Shown here in pieces: positions 43,500 through 54,086 of a stretch of 64,000 nt of DNA. The stretch lies in contig CAVQSI010000007.1 of NCBI GenBank assembly GCA_963715825.1, positions 124,001 through 188,000 of the forward strand. The letters are read 5' to 3'. The position numbers and the translations under genes were made by a program. Each line of letters begins with the position of its first letter. The stretch's first letter is position 1. Origin of the DNA: Sva-07 sp963715825. Its GTDB lineage: Bacteria > Actinomycetota > Acidimicrobiia > Acidimicrobiales > Ilumatobacteraceae. A model generated the notes under the pieces. The model had not been told where the DNA came from, did not search any database, and was given only the letters and a program-made list of their open reading frames with translations.

Positions 43500-44090
43500 A
43501 TGGCTGGCACGCTCTACATCACGGGTGACACGGCGGCGGACAAGCTGCTCAACACGAACGGCAATGCGCTGCTGATCGGGATGCTGCTCGACCAGCAGGT
43601 GCCGATGGAGTGGGCGTTCGCCGGACCGGCGACGCTCAAGAAGCGCCTCGGGCACCTCGATCCGAAGAAGATCGCGGCGATGGACGTCGAGGAGTTCGTG
43701 TCGATCTGCTGTGAGAAGCCGGCGATCCACCGCTACCCCGGCTCGATGGGCAAGCGCATCCATGCCGTCTGCGAGGCGTTGGTCGCCGACTACCAGGGCA
43801 ACGCGGCCAACATCTGGAAGGGCGTCGACTCGGGCGACGAGCTGTACCGGCGCCTGCGTGCGCTGCCCGGCTACGGCGACGAGAAGGCGAAGATCTTCGT
43901 CGCCATCCTCGGCAAACGCATGAACGTGCAACCCGCCGACTGGCAGACTGCGGCCGGCGTGTTCGGCGACGACGTCCCTCGATCGGTCGCCGACATCGAC
44001 GATCCGGAATCGCTGGGGAAGGTGCGGGAGTGGAAGCAGGCGCAGAAGGCAGCGAAGAAGGACAAACAGGGCCGCGCAGCGGCGAGTTGA
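43500..44090 (+). CDS. HhH-GPD-type base-excision repair protein
   Basis: A 196-residue protein of the small actinobacterial HhH-GPD family (TIGR03252-like). The N-terminus has ALLIGMLLDQQVPMEWAF (typical LLDQQ motif), and the middle the hairpin LRALPGYGDEKAKIFVAIL of glycosylase-type HhH motifs. It probably removes damaged bases; the lesion is unknown. The C-terminus is a Lys/Ala-rich tail. It precedes the polysaccharide locus, whose first gene seems to start with TTG overlapping its stop. Confidence 0.85.
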   Translation: MAGTLYITGDTAADKLLNTNGNALLIGMLLDQQVPMEWAFAGPATLKKRLGHLDPKKIAAMDVEEFVSICCEKPAIHRYPGSMGKRIHAVCEALVADYQGNAANIWKGVDSGDELYRRLRALPGYGDEKAKIFVAILGKRMNVQPADWQTAAGVFGDDVPRSVADIDDPESLGKVREWKQAQKAAKKDKQGRAAAS

Positions 44091-46421
44091 CCGAGCCCGA
44101 GACCGAGCCCGACACCGACGTCGCGGGACCGCCTGACCGCGGCGGCGCCGTACGGGATCGTTGCCGTCGTCGGACTGTGGTTGACCCGGGCGTTCTGGGT
44201 GCCCGGCGGCTACGTCGTCGGTTTCGACACCTACGCCTATTCGGGTCCCAACCTCGAGGTCACCGAGCGGGCGCTTCGCGAGTGGCGGCTGCCGATCCTC
44301 AACGACCTGATCTTCGGTGGCGTCCCCCACCTCGGCAACCCGTCGGCGGCGGCGCTGTACCCACCGCAGCTCCTCGCGATGCTGATGAACACCAACCGGG
44401 CGATGGGCGTGATCGTGGCCGCCCACGTGGTGCTGCTCGGCATCGGGATGCTGGCGCTGGCCCGCCGCCTCGGCCTGTCGCCGATCGGCGCGACCTCAGC
44501 CGGTGTGATCGCCATGGCGGCGGGATCATCGCTCACCAAGACCGTGCAGTTCGAGCAGATCCTGGTGCTGGCCTGGATCCCGATGCTCCTGGTCACGATC
44601 CACGCCGTCGTCACCTCGGATCGACCGTGGCGAGCGGTCGGCCGCGCTGTCGGCCACGACGGCAGCGATCCTGCTCGCCGGCCATCCGCAGCTCGTCTAC
44701 CAAGCCGCGATCCTCGCGGGCGCCGCGACGATCGGCTTCGTCGATCGGCGACGACCGGTGGCGTCGGCTCGGGCACGTGGCCATCGGTGCGGTGCTGGGG
44801 GCACTGATCGCGTTGCCGCAGCTGGTGGCGGTCCTGTACGCCACGGCCGACAGTGCGATCACCGGTGGACGCGATCTCGATGCACTCCGGTCGCCGGCGC
44901 TGTCGCTCCCGAAGAGCAACCTGGCCCGGGCGGTGCTCGGCACGGTGCAGGATCGCGATCCTGCGCTGTTCGCGTCGGGCTTCGAGAGCATCGTCTTCAT
45001 CGGGGTGGTGGTGTCGCTGCTGGTCGCGGTCGGTGCCGTGATGTTGCTCGGCGATCGGACGAGCCGACCGTGGGCGATCGCCCTCGCCGTCGTCGCCGTG
45101 CTCGCGCTGAACTGGGCGACCGGGCCCGACTCGCTGCTGTTCCGCATCGCCTTCGACGTCGTCCCCGGCTTCGACCTCGCTCGCGCATCGGCGCGCTGGC
45201 TCGTCATCGTCGCGCTGGTCGCCGCGCTGTTCGCGGGAGCGGGCGTCGATGCGGTGTGGAACGGAGCGCGACGGATCCATCTCGCCGGCGCCAGCGGTGC
45301 GGCCGCCCTCGTCATCGTGCTGATCGCCGGCGGCTGGTTGCTCACCGCCGACCGACGATCGGCGGTGATCTGGGCGGCCACCGCAGCGGTCGCACTCGTG
45401 CTGCTCGCGGCGAACTCGCTCGCTCCCCGCACGCTCCGGGCGACCGCCGTCGCGATCCTGGCGCTGGGCGCACTCGAACTCGGCGCCATGTCGGTGCACT
45501 CGATACCTCAGCAGCTGCGCACCGACGTCGCGTTCACCAGCCTGCGCACGCCGACCACCGACTTCCTCGCCGACGCCGACGCCGGCTTCACGGTCGCGCT
45601 GACCGACGACGGTCGAACCGCGGACTACCAGGTTCCCGGACTGCGACCGAACGCCAACGTGCTCAACGCGATCCCATCGATCGACGGCTATGACGGCGGT
45701 GTCCAGATCACGCAGCGGTGGGCTGACGCACTGCGCCGCTTCCAACCGGACCCGCCGACCGAACTGCCGCTGCGCAACAGCCTCACGCTGCCGATCGAGC
45801 CGGCCCCGCTCGCCCGACTCGGGGTGCGCTACATCCTGCTCGACCTCGCCCGACCGGCACCGGACTTCATCCCGGGTTGGTCCGGCCCCGTCGCCGCCGA
45901 CGGCCTGTTCGAGGTCTGGGAGAACCCGGCATGGCTCGGCGATGCCGTCGCCTGGTCGGCAGCAGCCCTCTCGGACGATCCGGCGGATCAGCTGCGCACC
46001 GACCCGGTAACCGTCGCTCAGACCGCATTGGTGACCGATCCGGCAGCGGTGCTCGACTGCGTTGCCGACTGCGACCCGGTGGGACTCGACGTCCAACGTC
46101 CGCGGCCGGAACGGATCGAGGTGTCGGTCGACACCGATCGGCCCGTGGTGGTCAGCGTCGCCCAGCAGGCGCTTCCCGGCTGGACGCTGACGATCGACGG
46201 TGTCGACGCCGACGTCGTGGAGGTCGACGGCCTCTTCCTCGGCGCGGTCGTGCCGCCGGGCGAGCACGAGCTCGTGTTCACGTACGAGTCGCCGTGGCTC
46301 ACGGCGACGCTGGTGCTGTCGCTCCTCGCGATCGCTGCCACCATCGGGTTGGTTGTGGCGATACGGTCCTCCATCGAAAGCGGGCTCAAGCTGCGGGCGG
46401 CGGCGACCGATGACCGGTTGA
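44087..46421 (+). CDS. YfhO-like multi-membrane protein (several frameshifts)
   Basis: A large membrane protein of the YfhO/GT-C-like group. The N-terminal region (YGIVAVVGLWLTRAFWVPGG, then GPNLEVTERALREWRLPILN) and the family motif LLAGHPQLVYQAAIL are followed by many membrane segments (IVFIGVVVSLLVAVGAVMLL, WLVIVALVAALFAGAGVDAV) and an exported beta-rich end (GLFEVWENPAWLG; VVVSVAQQALPGWTLTIDGV). YfhO proteins add sugars to wall polymers or lipids. The pieces lie in three frames, with changes near 44130, 44640 and 44750, and one more is needed to reach the stop at 46421. The start (TTG at 44087) and end are uncertain. Confidence 0.65.
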
Positions 46422-46454
46422 CGTCCATCTCCACTTCGAAGGGTTCCAAAGAAC

Positions 46455-48390
46455 GTGCGCCTCCGCTCTGGCATTCCGCTTCTCGCCACGCTGATCGGCA
46501 CGAGCGTGCTCGCCCTCGGCCCCGGCACACCTGCCTCGGCGGCGCAGTACAGCCTGTCGGTCAACACCCGGGTGCACATCGGCGTCGACGCCGTCGGCGG
46601 CACCAGCAACCCCGGCTACGACATCTCGCCGTGCGACCTCCAGGGCGGCCCCGGCCAGATCTCCTTCGGCGTCGGCGGCACCCCCGCCCAGGTCCGCCTC
46701 GAGATGTACCCGGGCGTCTGCGGCCGCTACAACGGCTGGGAGGACGTCGGCGGCGTCCACGTCGAAGCCAGCCTCGGCGGCGGCGATCTCGGGGTGATCA
46801 CGATGCCGGTCGACGGCCAGGGCGGCGCATTCGCCGTCCGCGGGTCGATCCTGTCGAGTTCGAAGATCGCCGACGGTCGCGTCGTCGTCGACACGTTCCA
46901 GGTCCCCACGGGCTACCCCGATCCGCCTGCGCCGCTGCAGAACAACGGACGGGCCGAGTACGGCGCGTTCGCTTCCACGGCCAGCCGTGGCGTCGACGTG
47001 GAGCGGTGGCATCGGTTGGGCCGGCCGCTACCTGCTGTTCGTCACCGACACGGCAACCGGACACAAGATCACCGCCAACGTCGACATCGCCGCCGGCAAC
47101 GTCCCGACGATCGATCTCGACGCCATCTGCTTCGGTTTCGACACCTGCAACTACCTCGCCGGCGGCCTGGGTGTCACCGCCGGGACGTTCCATCCGACGT
47201 CGCCCACCCGGATCCTCGACACCCGCCGTGCGCTCGGCTTGTTCGGGCCCGTGCAGACCGGCGACGGCCGCAACGACTCGCTCGATCCGATCACGCGCCG
47301 CGCGGTCAACGCCAACCACGAACTCCAGGTCACCGGCCGCTACGGCGTGCCCGCCAGCGGCGTGTCGGCGGTGCTGCTGAACGTCACCGCGGTCAGCGCC
47401 GGTGCGCCCGGACCTGGCTTCATGTCGGTGATCCCGAAACCGCCGCGGGTCGGCGACATCTTCAACGACCAGGCCAGTTTCGGTGCGTTCCCGGCCACCT
47501 CGAACCTGAACGTCGACAACGGCGACCCGGTGCCGAACCTGGTGCTCGCCCGAGTCGGCGCCGGCGGAAAGATCCGCATCGCCAACTCGCTCGGCCCGAC
47601 CCATGTGATCGCCGACATCGCCGGCTGGTTCGGCACCGGCGGCGCGCATCTGAACGGTTCCGGCTTCTCCGGCGTGGTGCCCGACCGGCTGATGGACAGC
47701 CGCAACGGTGTCGGCGGGCCGGCCGCGAAGTTCGCCGCCGGTGAGATCCGCAGCCTGAAGGTGGCCGGAGTTGCCGGAGTGCCCGCCGACGCGGAGAGCG
47801 TCGTGGTCAACATCACCCTGACCGACGCCGACCGGATCGGGTTCGTGACGGCGTTCCCCGACGGTCAGCCGGTGCCCGACGCATCGAACGTCAACATCGT
47901 CCCCGGCGGCGTCCGGGCAAACACCGCGGTGGTCAAGGTCGGCGCCGGCGGCCGGATCAACCTGTTGATGGCCGAGGCGAGCGCCGACGTGATCGTCGAC
48001 GTGCTCGGCAGCTTCGGACCGAACGGCGGCCAGGTCACCACGATCACCCCCGAACGCATCGTCGACTCGCGCAGTGGCGCCGGCACGCCGGGTCGGCCGT
48101 GGGGCGAGAACGAGGTGCGCAACGTCGCCGTCGCCGGTCGGGGCAGCGTCCCGGCCGGCGCGACCGCCGTGATCGCCAACCTCACAGCCACCAACACCAC
48201 GTCGTGGGGGTTCCTGTCGGCGTGGCCGGCCGGCGCACCGCAGCCGGCATCGTCGAACCTGAACTTCCTCGGCGGCCAGACCGTGCCGAACCTGGTGATG
48301 CTCAAGCTCGGCGCCGGCGGCCAACTGTCGATCTCGAACGGCCCCGGCTCTGCGCACGTCATCCTCGACGTGATGGGCTACGTCAGCTGA
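46455..48390 (+). CDS. Secreted protein with three DTR/GWF repeats (frameshifted)
   Basis: An exported protein of about 645 residues. The GTG at 46455 starts a signal peptide (LRSGIPLLATLIGTSVLAL...ASA). An N-terminal beta-rich domain of about 220 residues (VDTFQVPTGYPDPPAPLQNN) is of unknown type. Three repeats follow, beginning TRILDTRRALG, DRLMDSRNGVG and ERIVDSRSGAG, and ending GWF, GSF and GYVS; the last is the C-terminus. The frame changes near 46990 (one extra G), joining ...FASTASR with ASTWSGGIGWAGRY. It may be a surface protein assembled on the polysaccharide encoded around it. Confidence 0.75.
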
Positions 48391-48394
48391 GCAG

Positions 48395-49597
48395 TTACGC
48401 CGGTGTGGTGTCGGCCGACAGGTAGTCGGTGAGGCGGTCGGCGAAGGCCGTCGCCGAGAAGTCGGCGGCCCGTCGCACGGCGGCGGCAGCGAGTTCGCTG
48501 CGGCGGGTCTCGTCGTCGACCAGGCCGACGGTGATGTCGGCGAGTTCGTCGAGCGTGGTCCAGTGCCGGCCGTTGTCGCCGTCCTGAACGATCTCGGCCG
48601 GGCCGGCAGCCGCGAACACGATCGGGACGGCGCCGGCGGCCATCGCCTCGACGACCGAGATCCCGAAGTGCTCGAAGCGTTCCGGATGTCGCTCGGCGTC
48701 CTCGCCGAGGCCGGCACCGTGCCAGTACAGCGACGCCTCGCCCAGCAACTGCTCGACGACGGATCCGGGTGCGTTGACGTGCACCTCGACCGGGAGTCCG
48801 CGGGCGGCTCGCTTGACTGCGAGGGCGTAGTCGCGGTTGGCAGCGTCGCAGCCGCCGACGATCGCCATGCGCCAGCCCGGCAGGCGACCCGAGCGGTGCA
48901 GCGTGCGGAACGTGTCGAGCAGTTCGTGCTGCTTCTTGCTGTGGCCGAACGACGGGTCGAAGAATCGGCCGAGCACCAGGATCAGCGGTGCCTTGTCGCC
49001 GGGCTGCACGCTCGGGCGCACCGGCGGATACAGCACGTCGCTCGGGCGACCCCAGAGCCGCTCGACCCACGAGGCGGTGAACTGCGAGTTCGACAGGTAG
49101 CGGGTGTAGGTCGGCACGAACTCGACCCGGGCCACCCGACGGTCGAAGGCGGCTTGGACCTCGGTGAGCCGGTGCGGGAGTCGGGGTGCGAGCGACAGCG
49201 CCTTGACGCCGGCGACGCCGAGGCGGCTGCGCAGCTGGTCCGAGCGGGTCGGGACCTCGCCGGGAAAGTGGACGTAGTAGTACCCGACCGGGGCGTGGTT
49301 GATCGCCTTGCTGAGGTAGGTGCCGTTGACGAACACGTCGAAGTCGCCGCTGGCGTCGCTGGCCTCGCCGTCGTCGACGACGCGGCGGTAGTCGCAGTCC
49401 GACAGGTCGACGCCGAGACGGCGCATCGTGGCGTCGACGTCGGGGACGTGCGGGCCGAGGAGCGTGACGTCGTGGTCGTCGGGCGAGGACCTGCGCGATG
49501 GAACCGTCGACCTGTTCGCCGCCGCCGAGGGTCGGACCAGTAGAGGTCGTACACGCCGACGCGCAGGCGGCGCGCGAGCGGCGTCGGGGGGCGTCAC
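48395..49597 (-). CDS. Glycosyltransferase, GT4 family (N-terminus frameshifted)
   Basis: A GT-B glycosyltransferase. The start VGVYDLYWS, then GGGEQVDGSIAQVLA, is the N-terminal donor-loop region, and the C-terminal domain has LILVLGRFFDPSFGHSKKQ, WRMAIVGGCDAANRDY, LYWHGAGLGEDAERHPERFE and HFGISVVEAMAAGAVPIVF, the E-x7-E region of GT4. The first ~45 codons switch frame at least twice (49500-49590). The likely GTG start at 49597 overlaps the stop of the upstream GT2 gene. Linkage and sugar are unknown. Confidence 0.8.
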   Translation of the reverse strand: MTPPDAARAPPARRRVRPLLVRPSAAANRSTVPSRRSSPDDHDVTLLGPHVPDVDATMRRLGVDLSDCDYRRVVDDGEASDASGDFDVFVNGTYLSKAINHAPVGYYYVHFPGEVPTRSDQLRSRLGVAGVKALSLAPRLPHRLTEVQAAFDRRVARVEFVPTYTRYLSNSQFTASWVERLWGRPSDVLYPPVRPSVQPGDKAPLILVLGRFFDPSFGHSKKQHELLDTFRTLHRSGRLPGWRMAIVGGCDAANRDYALAVKRAARGLPVEVHVNAPGSVVEQLLGEASLYWHGAGLGEDAERHPERFEHFGISVVEAMAAGAVPIVFAAAGPAEIVQDGDNGRHWTTLDELADITVGLVDDETRRSELAAAAVRRAADFSATAFADRLTDYLSADTTPA

Positions 49598-50971
49598 GCC
49601 TGCGGCCACTTGACGACCTCCCAGCGCATCACGTCGTTGCGGGCCACGGTGCGTCCCGGCGTCCATCGGTCGCGCAGCATCGCCGGCAGCAGGCGCAGGT
49701 AGCCGGCGCAGACCTGCCAGCGGTGGGCGACCTCGGGTCGTGCGGGGAGGCGCAGCGTGAGCGGTCGCAGCACGTAGTGGCGGATGGTGGTGGTGACGGC
49801 ACGACGGACCTCGCCGAGCCCCGAGCGCCAGGCGAGCTTGGCCGGCGCGTTCTTCGCCAGCATCAGCAGCCGGTTGCGTTCGGTCGAGTACCGGAAGAAG
49901 GGCGACCCGACGCCGGACGACTGCGCGTGGTGGTGACGCACGAGCGCACCTGGCTCGTACACGTACCGCCACCCACGCAGCTGGCCGCGCCACGACAGGT
50001 CGGTGTCCTCGTAGTAGAGGAAGAACCGTTCGTCGAACGTGCCGACCTCGTCGAGGTAGCGGCGCTTCAGCAGCACCGCTCCCCCGCACCAGGCGAACAC
50101 GTCGGCGGGCTCGTCGTACTGGCCCTCGTCGACCTCGAGGAACCCGCGGTCGCCGCCGAAGCCGCCGGCGAACAGGTTCGAGCCGACGTTGTTGATCACG
50201 TCGAACGGCTCGGGCGGGATCCGCACGTCGAACCACTCGGCGTCGGGCCCGACCGTTCCGGTCACGGTGTCGATCGACGACCGCAGGGTGAACGGACGTG
50301 GTTCGAGACACGAGAGGCGCACCGAGATCGTCGACGGCGTCGACGCCGTCGACCGCGGCGATGCGCAGTGCGGCGGCAGCGCTCGACCAGCGGGCGAGCT
50401 CCTCGTCGTCCTTCAGCGCTGGCGGTTCGGCGCCGTGGAAGCCCTCGTCGAACGCCAGGCGATCGTCGACGCGTTCGCCGTCGAGGCGCACGCCCGACAC
50501 CCGCACGCCGAGCAGACGGTGCTCCCCCTTGAGGATGTGCGAGGCCTCGGGGACGTCGAACTCGATGCCGTGGAAGCGGTCGGCGAACAGCATCTTGGCC
50601 GCGACGGCACCGATGCGTTCGTCGGACTCGGCGACCGGCACCATCGCCCGCAGCCAGCCCGGGGCGACGGTGGCGTCGTTGTTGAGCAGCGCGACGTAGT
50701 CGTGGTCGCCGGCCACGCCGATGCCGAGGTTGCAGCCGCCGGCGAAGCCGAGGTTGGCGAGCGGTTCGAGCACCCGGATGCTCCGGTAGCGCTCGTCGGT
50801 GGCCACCCGCTCGACCACGTCGTCGAGCGAGCCGTTGTCGACCATCACGATGTCGAGCCGATCGCTCGGCCAGTCGGTGGCGAGCAGCGAGTCGAGGCAC
50901 TCCATGGTCATGTCGCCACCGTCGAAGTTCAACACGACGACGCGGACGAGTGGCAGCTCGTGGGTGCTCAT
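49594..50971 (-). CDS. Glycosyltransferase, GT2 family (frameshifted)
   Basis: A rhamnosyltransferase-like GT2 protein of about 458 residues. It has VRVVVLNFDGGDMTMECLDS, the NLGFAGGCNLGIG motif and the LLNNDA metal-binding strand, followed by YVYEPGALVRHHHAQSSG with the HH..S ending typical of WbbL-like rhamnosyltransferases, and WCGGAVLLKRRYLDEVGTFD for acceptor binding. The frame changes near 50310. The ATG at 50971 overlaps the stop of the upstream GT4 gene (ATGA), and its own stop overlaps the next GTG. Confidence 0.82.
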
Positions 50972-52706
50972 GAGTCGGCTGAGGCTACCGGTGGCGTGTG
51001 GTGCCGGATGGTCGCGGCGTCGAGATCGTCGACGTCGGCGAGCCAGGCAGCCAGCGCGTCGCGCGATCTCGGCGGGTTCGGTGCCGGGTGCCACGACGAG
51101 GATCGGGACACGGTCGGTCGGCGGCGCGGCGGACGAGTTCGGCGGCGTCGGTGGAGGCGACGATGGCCGAGCGGGCGTTCTCGAGCGCCTGCAGGTTGGC
51201 GCCGAAACGGATGCCGATCATGGCGTCGTCGTGGATCCAGAGGTGGCAGGGCACCGTACGGGCGAGGGCCGACGTGGCGAGGTGCTGCGGTGCGGGCCCG
51301 AGGACGGCGACGAGGTGATCGAGGTCCCACGGCTTCACGAACCGGCCGACCGCCCGCACCGGCCATCGATCGGGGCCCGCGTGGGTGGGATCGGCCGCTC
51401 CGGCGTTGTCGACGAACACGGTGACGTCGCTGCCGACCGATCGCAGTGCGTCGACCACGCCATCGTTGGTGGCGGCGATGGCGGCGGTGGACGTCGCGCT
51501 GTCGTGGTGGTCGCCGAAGGCACCGGCGACGCCGAGGCGCACGGCGGGCGGTCGAGGCCGTTGCGGCCAGCGGGGCGACATGGCGTCGAGCGCCTCGATG
51601 GTGGACGACGCCACGTTCGTCCAGGTCCAGCGCTCGACCGCGCGGCGGCCCGCGGCGAGCAGCACGGCGCGGTGGTCGTCGTCGGTGAGCGCCCGCACGA
51701 TCGCGTCGGCGATCGCCTGCGGGTCGTGGGGGTCGAACCCGGCGGCGGGTTCGTCGAGCACCTCGGGCAGCGACGACACGTTCGAGGCGATCGCCACGGT
51801 GCCGCACGCCGCCGCTTCGAGCACCGGCAGACCGAAGCCCTCCTCGATCGACGGGGTCACGGCGAGCGAGGCGCCCTGGAGCACCGCGACGAGTTCGTCC
51901 TCGTCGAGGCGTCCGGTGAACACGACGCGGTCGCTGACGCCGGCCTCGTCGGCCCATCCCGTCCACCGTGCCAGCAGGGCGGCGTCGTGAGCGCCGGCGA
52001 TCACGAGATGGTGCGAGCCCGCGAGCACGCGCTCGACGTGTGCCCACGCGCGCAGGAGGCCGTGGACGTTCTTGTGGTCGTCGCGTCCCGCCACGGTCAC
52101 GACGTAGGGCCCGACGCTCGCCGGGAGCACCCGGGCGCTGCGTTCGCGGGGGTCGCCGGTCGGCGGCTGGAAGCTGGCATCGACGCCGGCGCCGATCGTG
52201 CGGATGCGATCGAGCGGGTAGTCGAGTTCGACTGCAGCGGTGGCGGCGGCGAAGTCGGAGATCGACAGCATGGCGTCGACGGTGCGTGCCAGCGGGGCGC
52301 GCAGGTGGGCCTGGCGGCGCGCGTTCGGCTCGGCGAGGTACAGCTCGGGGTAGCGGTACGGGATCACGTCGTACATCACCGCGGCGACGGGGAGTCGGGC
52401 GGCGGTGACGCAGCGCGGGATCGGGTCGAGCGGGATCGGGTGCAGCATCAGCTGCGTGGCGAGATACCAGGTGCCGTCGACGGCGTGGTCGCGCACCACC
52501 TGCGGGCTCCAGCGTTGCGTGGCGAGGCCGGGGATCGTGGCGGCGAGCACCTCGGCTTCGGCGTCGGTGCCGTAGAGGGCGATCGCCGGTGCGTCGATGT
52601 CGCGGAGGCCGGTGAGCAGACCGGTGACCCAGCGGCCGATGCCGCGCTGGCGGGCGGTCGGGTGATCGACGGGGCGGGCGTCGACCAGCAGCGTCGACAG
52701 GCTCAA
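50968..52706 (-). CDS. Glycosyltransferase, GT4 family, with a C-terminal extension (frameshifted end)
   Basis: A GT4 protein of about 578 residues. The N-terminal domain begins LLVDARPVDHPTARQRGIGRW, and the C-terminal domain has YVVTVAGRDDHKNVHGLLRAW, HHLVIAGAHDAALL and TPSIEEGFGLPVLEAAACGT, the usual E-x7-E motif. A further ~150 residues after the second domain look like the start of another GT-B fold (RLGVAGAFGDHHDSATSTAA). Frame changes near 51125 and 51070 are needed to reach the natural end (HHTPPVASADS), supported by the ATGA overlap with the next gene. Confidence 0.8.
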
Positions 52707-53023
52707 GGCGCGTCGGGTCCGTGCGAGCCCGCGGTGGCGGCCAGGCGCTCGTCGAGGAGGGCGAGTTGGCGTTCGATCACCTGGGTGGCACCGATCGCCG
52801 TGTCGGCGTCGAGCCGGAGCCGTTCGGAGTAGCCGAGGAACAGCGGCAGCGACTGCTCGGCGCCGGAGCGGACGTCGTGGTTCAGTTCGTTGACGGTCTC
52901 GTGGAGCTGGGTGACGACGTGGTTGATGTTGAGCACGACCTCACGCAGGGCAGCGACCTCGGCCGCGAACGCGGCCACCTGGTCTCCACGGATGCGACCC
53001 ATCAATCCACTGAACGATGCCAC
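52703..53023 (-). CDS. Small coiled-coil protein coupled to a glycosyltransferase
   Basis: A 106-residue protein without membrane segments. Residues about 15-55 are heptad-like (VAAFAAEVAALREVVLNINH, VVTQLHETVNELNH) and 80-95 form another amphipathic helix (VIERQLALLDERLA). I do not recognise a family. Its stop overlaps the next GT4 ATG (ATGA), and it heads that minus-strand glycosyltransferase operon. It could organise the enzymes or measure chain length; only the position suggests this. A 105-residue coiled-coil protein at 59589 holds a similar place. Confidence 0.7.
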   Translation of the reverse strand: MASFSGLMGRIRGDQVAAFAAEVAALREVVLNINHVVTQLHETVNELNHDVRSGAEQSLPLFLGYSERLRLDADTAIGATQVIERQLALLDERLAATAGSHGPDAP

Positions 53024-53072
53024 GGCGCGAGGCTACCCGCCGCCCGTCGTCGGCTCGGTAGCCTCACCCGCC

Positions 53073-53999
53073 ATGTCCGCTGATGCCCCGGCCGCTTCTC
53101 CCTCCCTTCGCAGTCGCGTGGCGTCGCTGGTGCCCGCCGACGTCAAGGACGTCGCGCGGCCCGCTGCCCGCAAGGTCGGCCTCGCTGCACCGGCGGAGGG
53201 ATGGTGGCAGGAAGCCGCTGCGGTGTGGAAGGGGCCGAAGGCCAGCGAGCGTCGCGACCGGTGGTGCAACGTGTGCCGCTGGACGGGGTCGGCGTTCCTC
53301 GGCTCGGCGCACACCGAGTCGGCGAACTGTCCACAGTGCGGGTCGATCGCCCGCGACCGGTTCCTGCTGTGGTGCTTCACGAGCCGCACCGGCAAGCAGC
53401 GCGACGCCCGCGTCATCGAGACGAGCCCGCGCCTCGGCGGCGAGTACCGCGCCTACATGCAGCGGTGGTTCTCGTACCGCACGAGCGACTTCGACCTCAG
53501 CATGCATCGCGGCGACATCCAGCTCGACCTGCAGGACATCGACCTGCCCGACGCGTCGGTCGACGTCGTGCTCACCCCGCACGTACTCGAACACGTGCCC
53601 GACACCGACCGCGCGCTCGCCGAGCTGTTCCGGGTGATCGCGCCCGGCGGTCGGATGTACCTCCAGGTGCCGCTCGTCTACGGCGCGACCTCGGTGCCGA
53701 CCACGCCCGAGTTCCACGCCGACAACACGCCGGTGTTCTTCAACTTCGGCTGGGACCTCACCGACATGCTGCGCGCCGCCGGGTTCACCACCACCGTGTT
53801 GGTCACCGACGAGTACGAGCAGGTCCTGCGCGGCGAGCTCGACGCGCCGGACCCGCACGGCGACGGCTTCCACGTCGACTCGCTGCTCGAGCACGTGCGG
53901 GTCGACGACCTCACGCCCGTGGCCGACGAGGCCCAGAGCCGGCTGATGGGCTTCGAGCCCTGCTACCACTTCGCCACGTGGGAGTGCCTGCGGCCCTGA
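53073..53999 (+). CDS. SAM-dependent methyltransferase with zinc ribbon
   Basis: A 308-residue class I methyltransferase. A zinc ribbon (CNVCRWTGSAF, then CPQCGSIARDRFLL) precedes the fold. SAM-pocket remnants are VIETSPRLGGEY and the motif region DASVDVVLTPHVLEHVPDTD, ALAELFRVIAPGGRMYLQVP. This class modifies sugars in polysaccharide loci. It is divergent from the glycosyltransferase operon and convergent with the next one. The ATG at 53073 is chosen. Confidence 0.85.
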   Translation: MSADAPAASPSLRSRVASLVPADVKDVARPAARKVGLAAPAEGWWQEAAAVWKGPKASERRDRWCNVCRWTGSAFLGSAHTESANCPQCGSIARDRFLLWCFTSRTGKQRDARVIETSPRLGGEYRAYMQRWFSYRTSDFDLSMHRGDIQLDLQDIDLPDASVDVVLTPHVLEHVPDTDRALAELFRVIAPGGRMYLQVPLVYGATSVPTTPEFHADNTPVFFNFGWDLTDMLRAAGFTTTVLVTDEYEQVLRGELDAPDPHGDGFHVDSLLEHVRVDDLTPVADEAQSRLMGFEPCYHFATWECLRP

Positions 54000-54025
54000 C
54001 CGGCTCCGAAACCGGCGTCCCCCAC

Positions 54026-54079
54026 CCCGTTTGCGTTGCAGAACCGGTGGTACGGGTCACCGAAAACGCCGCACAAACG
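54026..54079. repeat. Palindromic repeat, GTTTGCG family, between convergent genes
   Basis: A degenerate copy: CCCGTTTGCGTT at the left, core ACGGGTCACCGAAAACG and GCACAAACG at the right. It lies between the convergent ends of the methyltransferase and glycosyltransferase genes, a place where a bidirectional terminator is expected. Confidence 0.6.
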
Positions 54080-54086
54080 TGCTTCT

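Noticed and set aside
48395..51094. An 899-codon frame reading through three glycosyltransferase genes
   Set aside because: Domain motifs jump between frames, and 4-base stop/start overlaps at 49594 and 50968 define separate genes; the long frame arises from indels.
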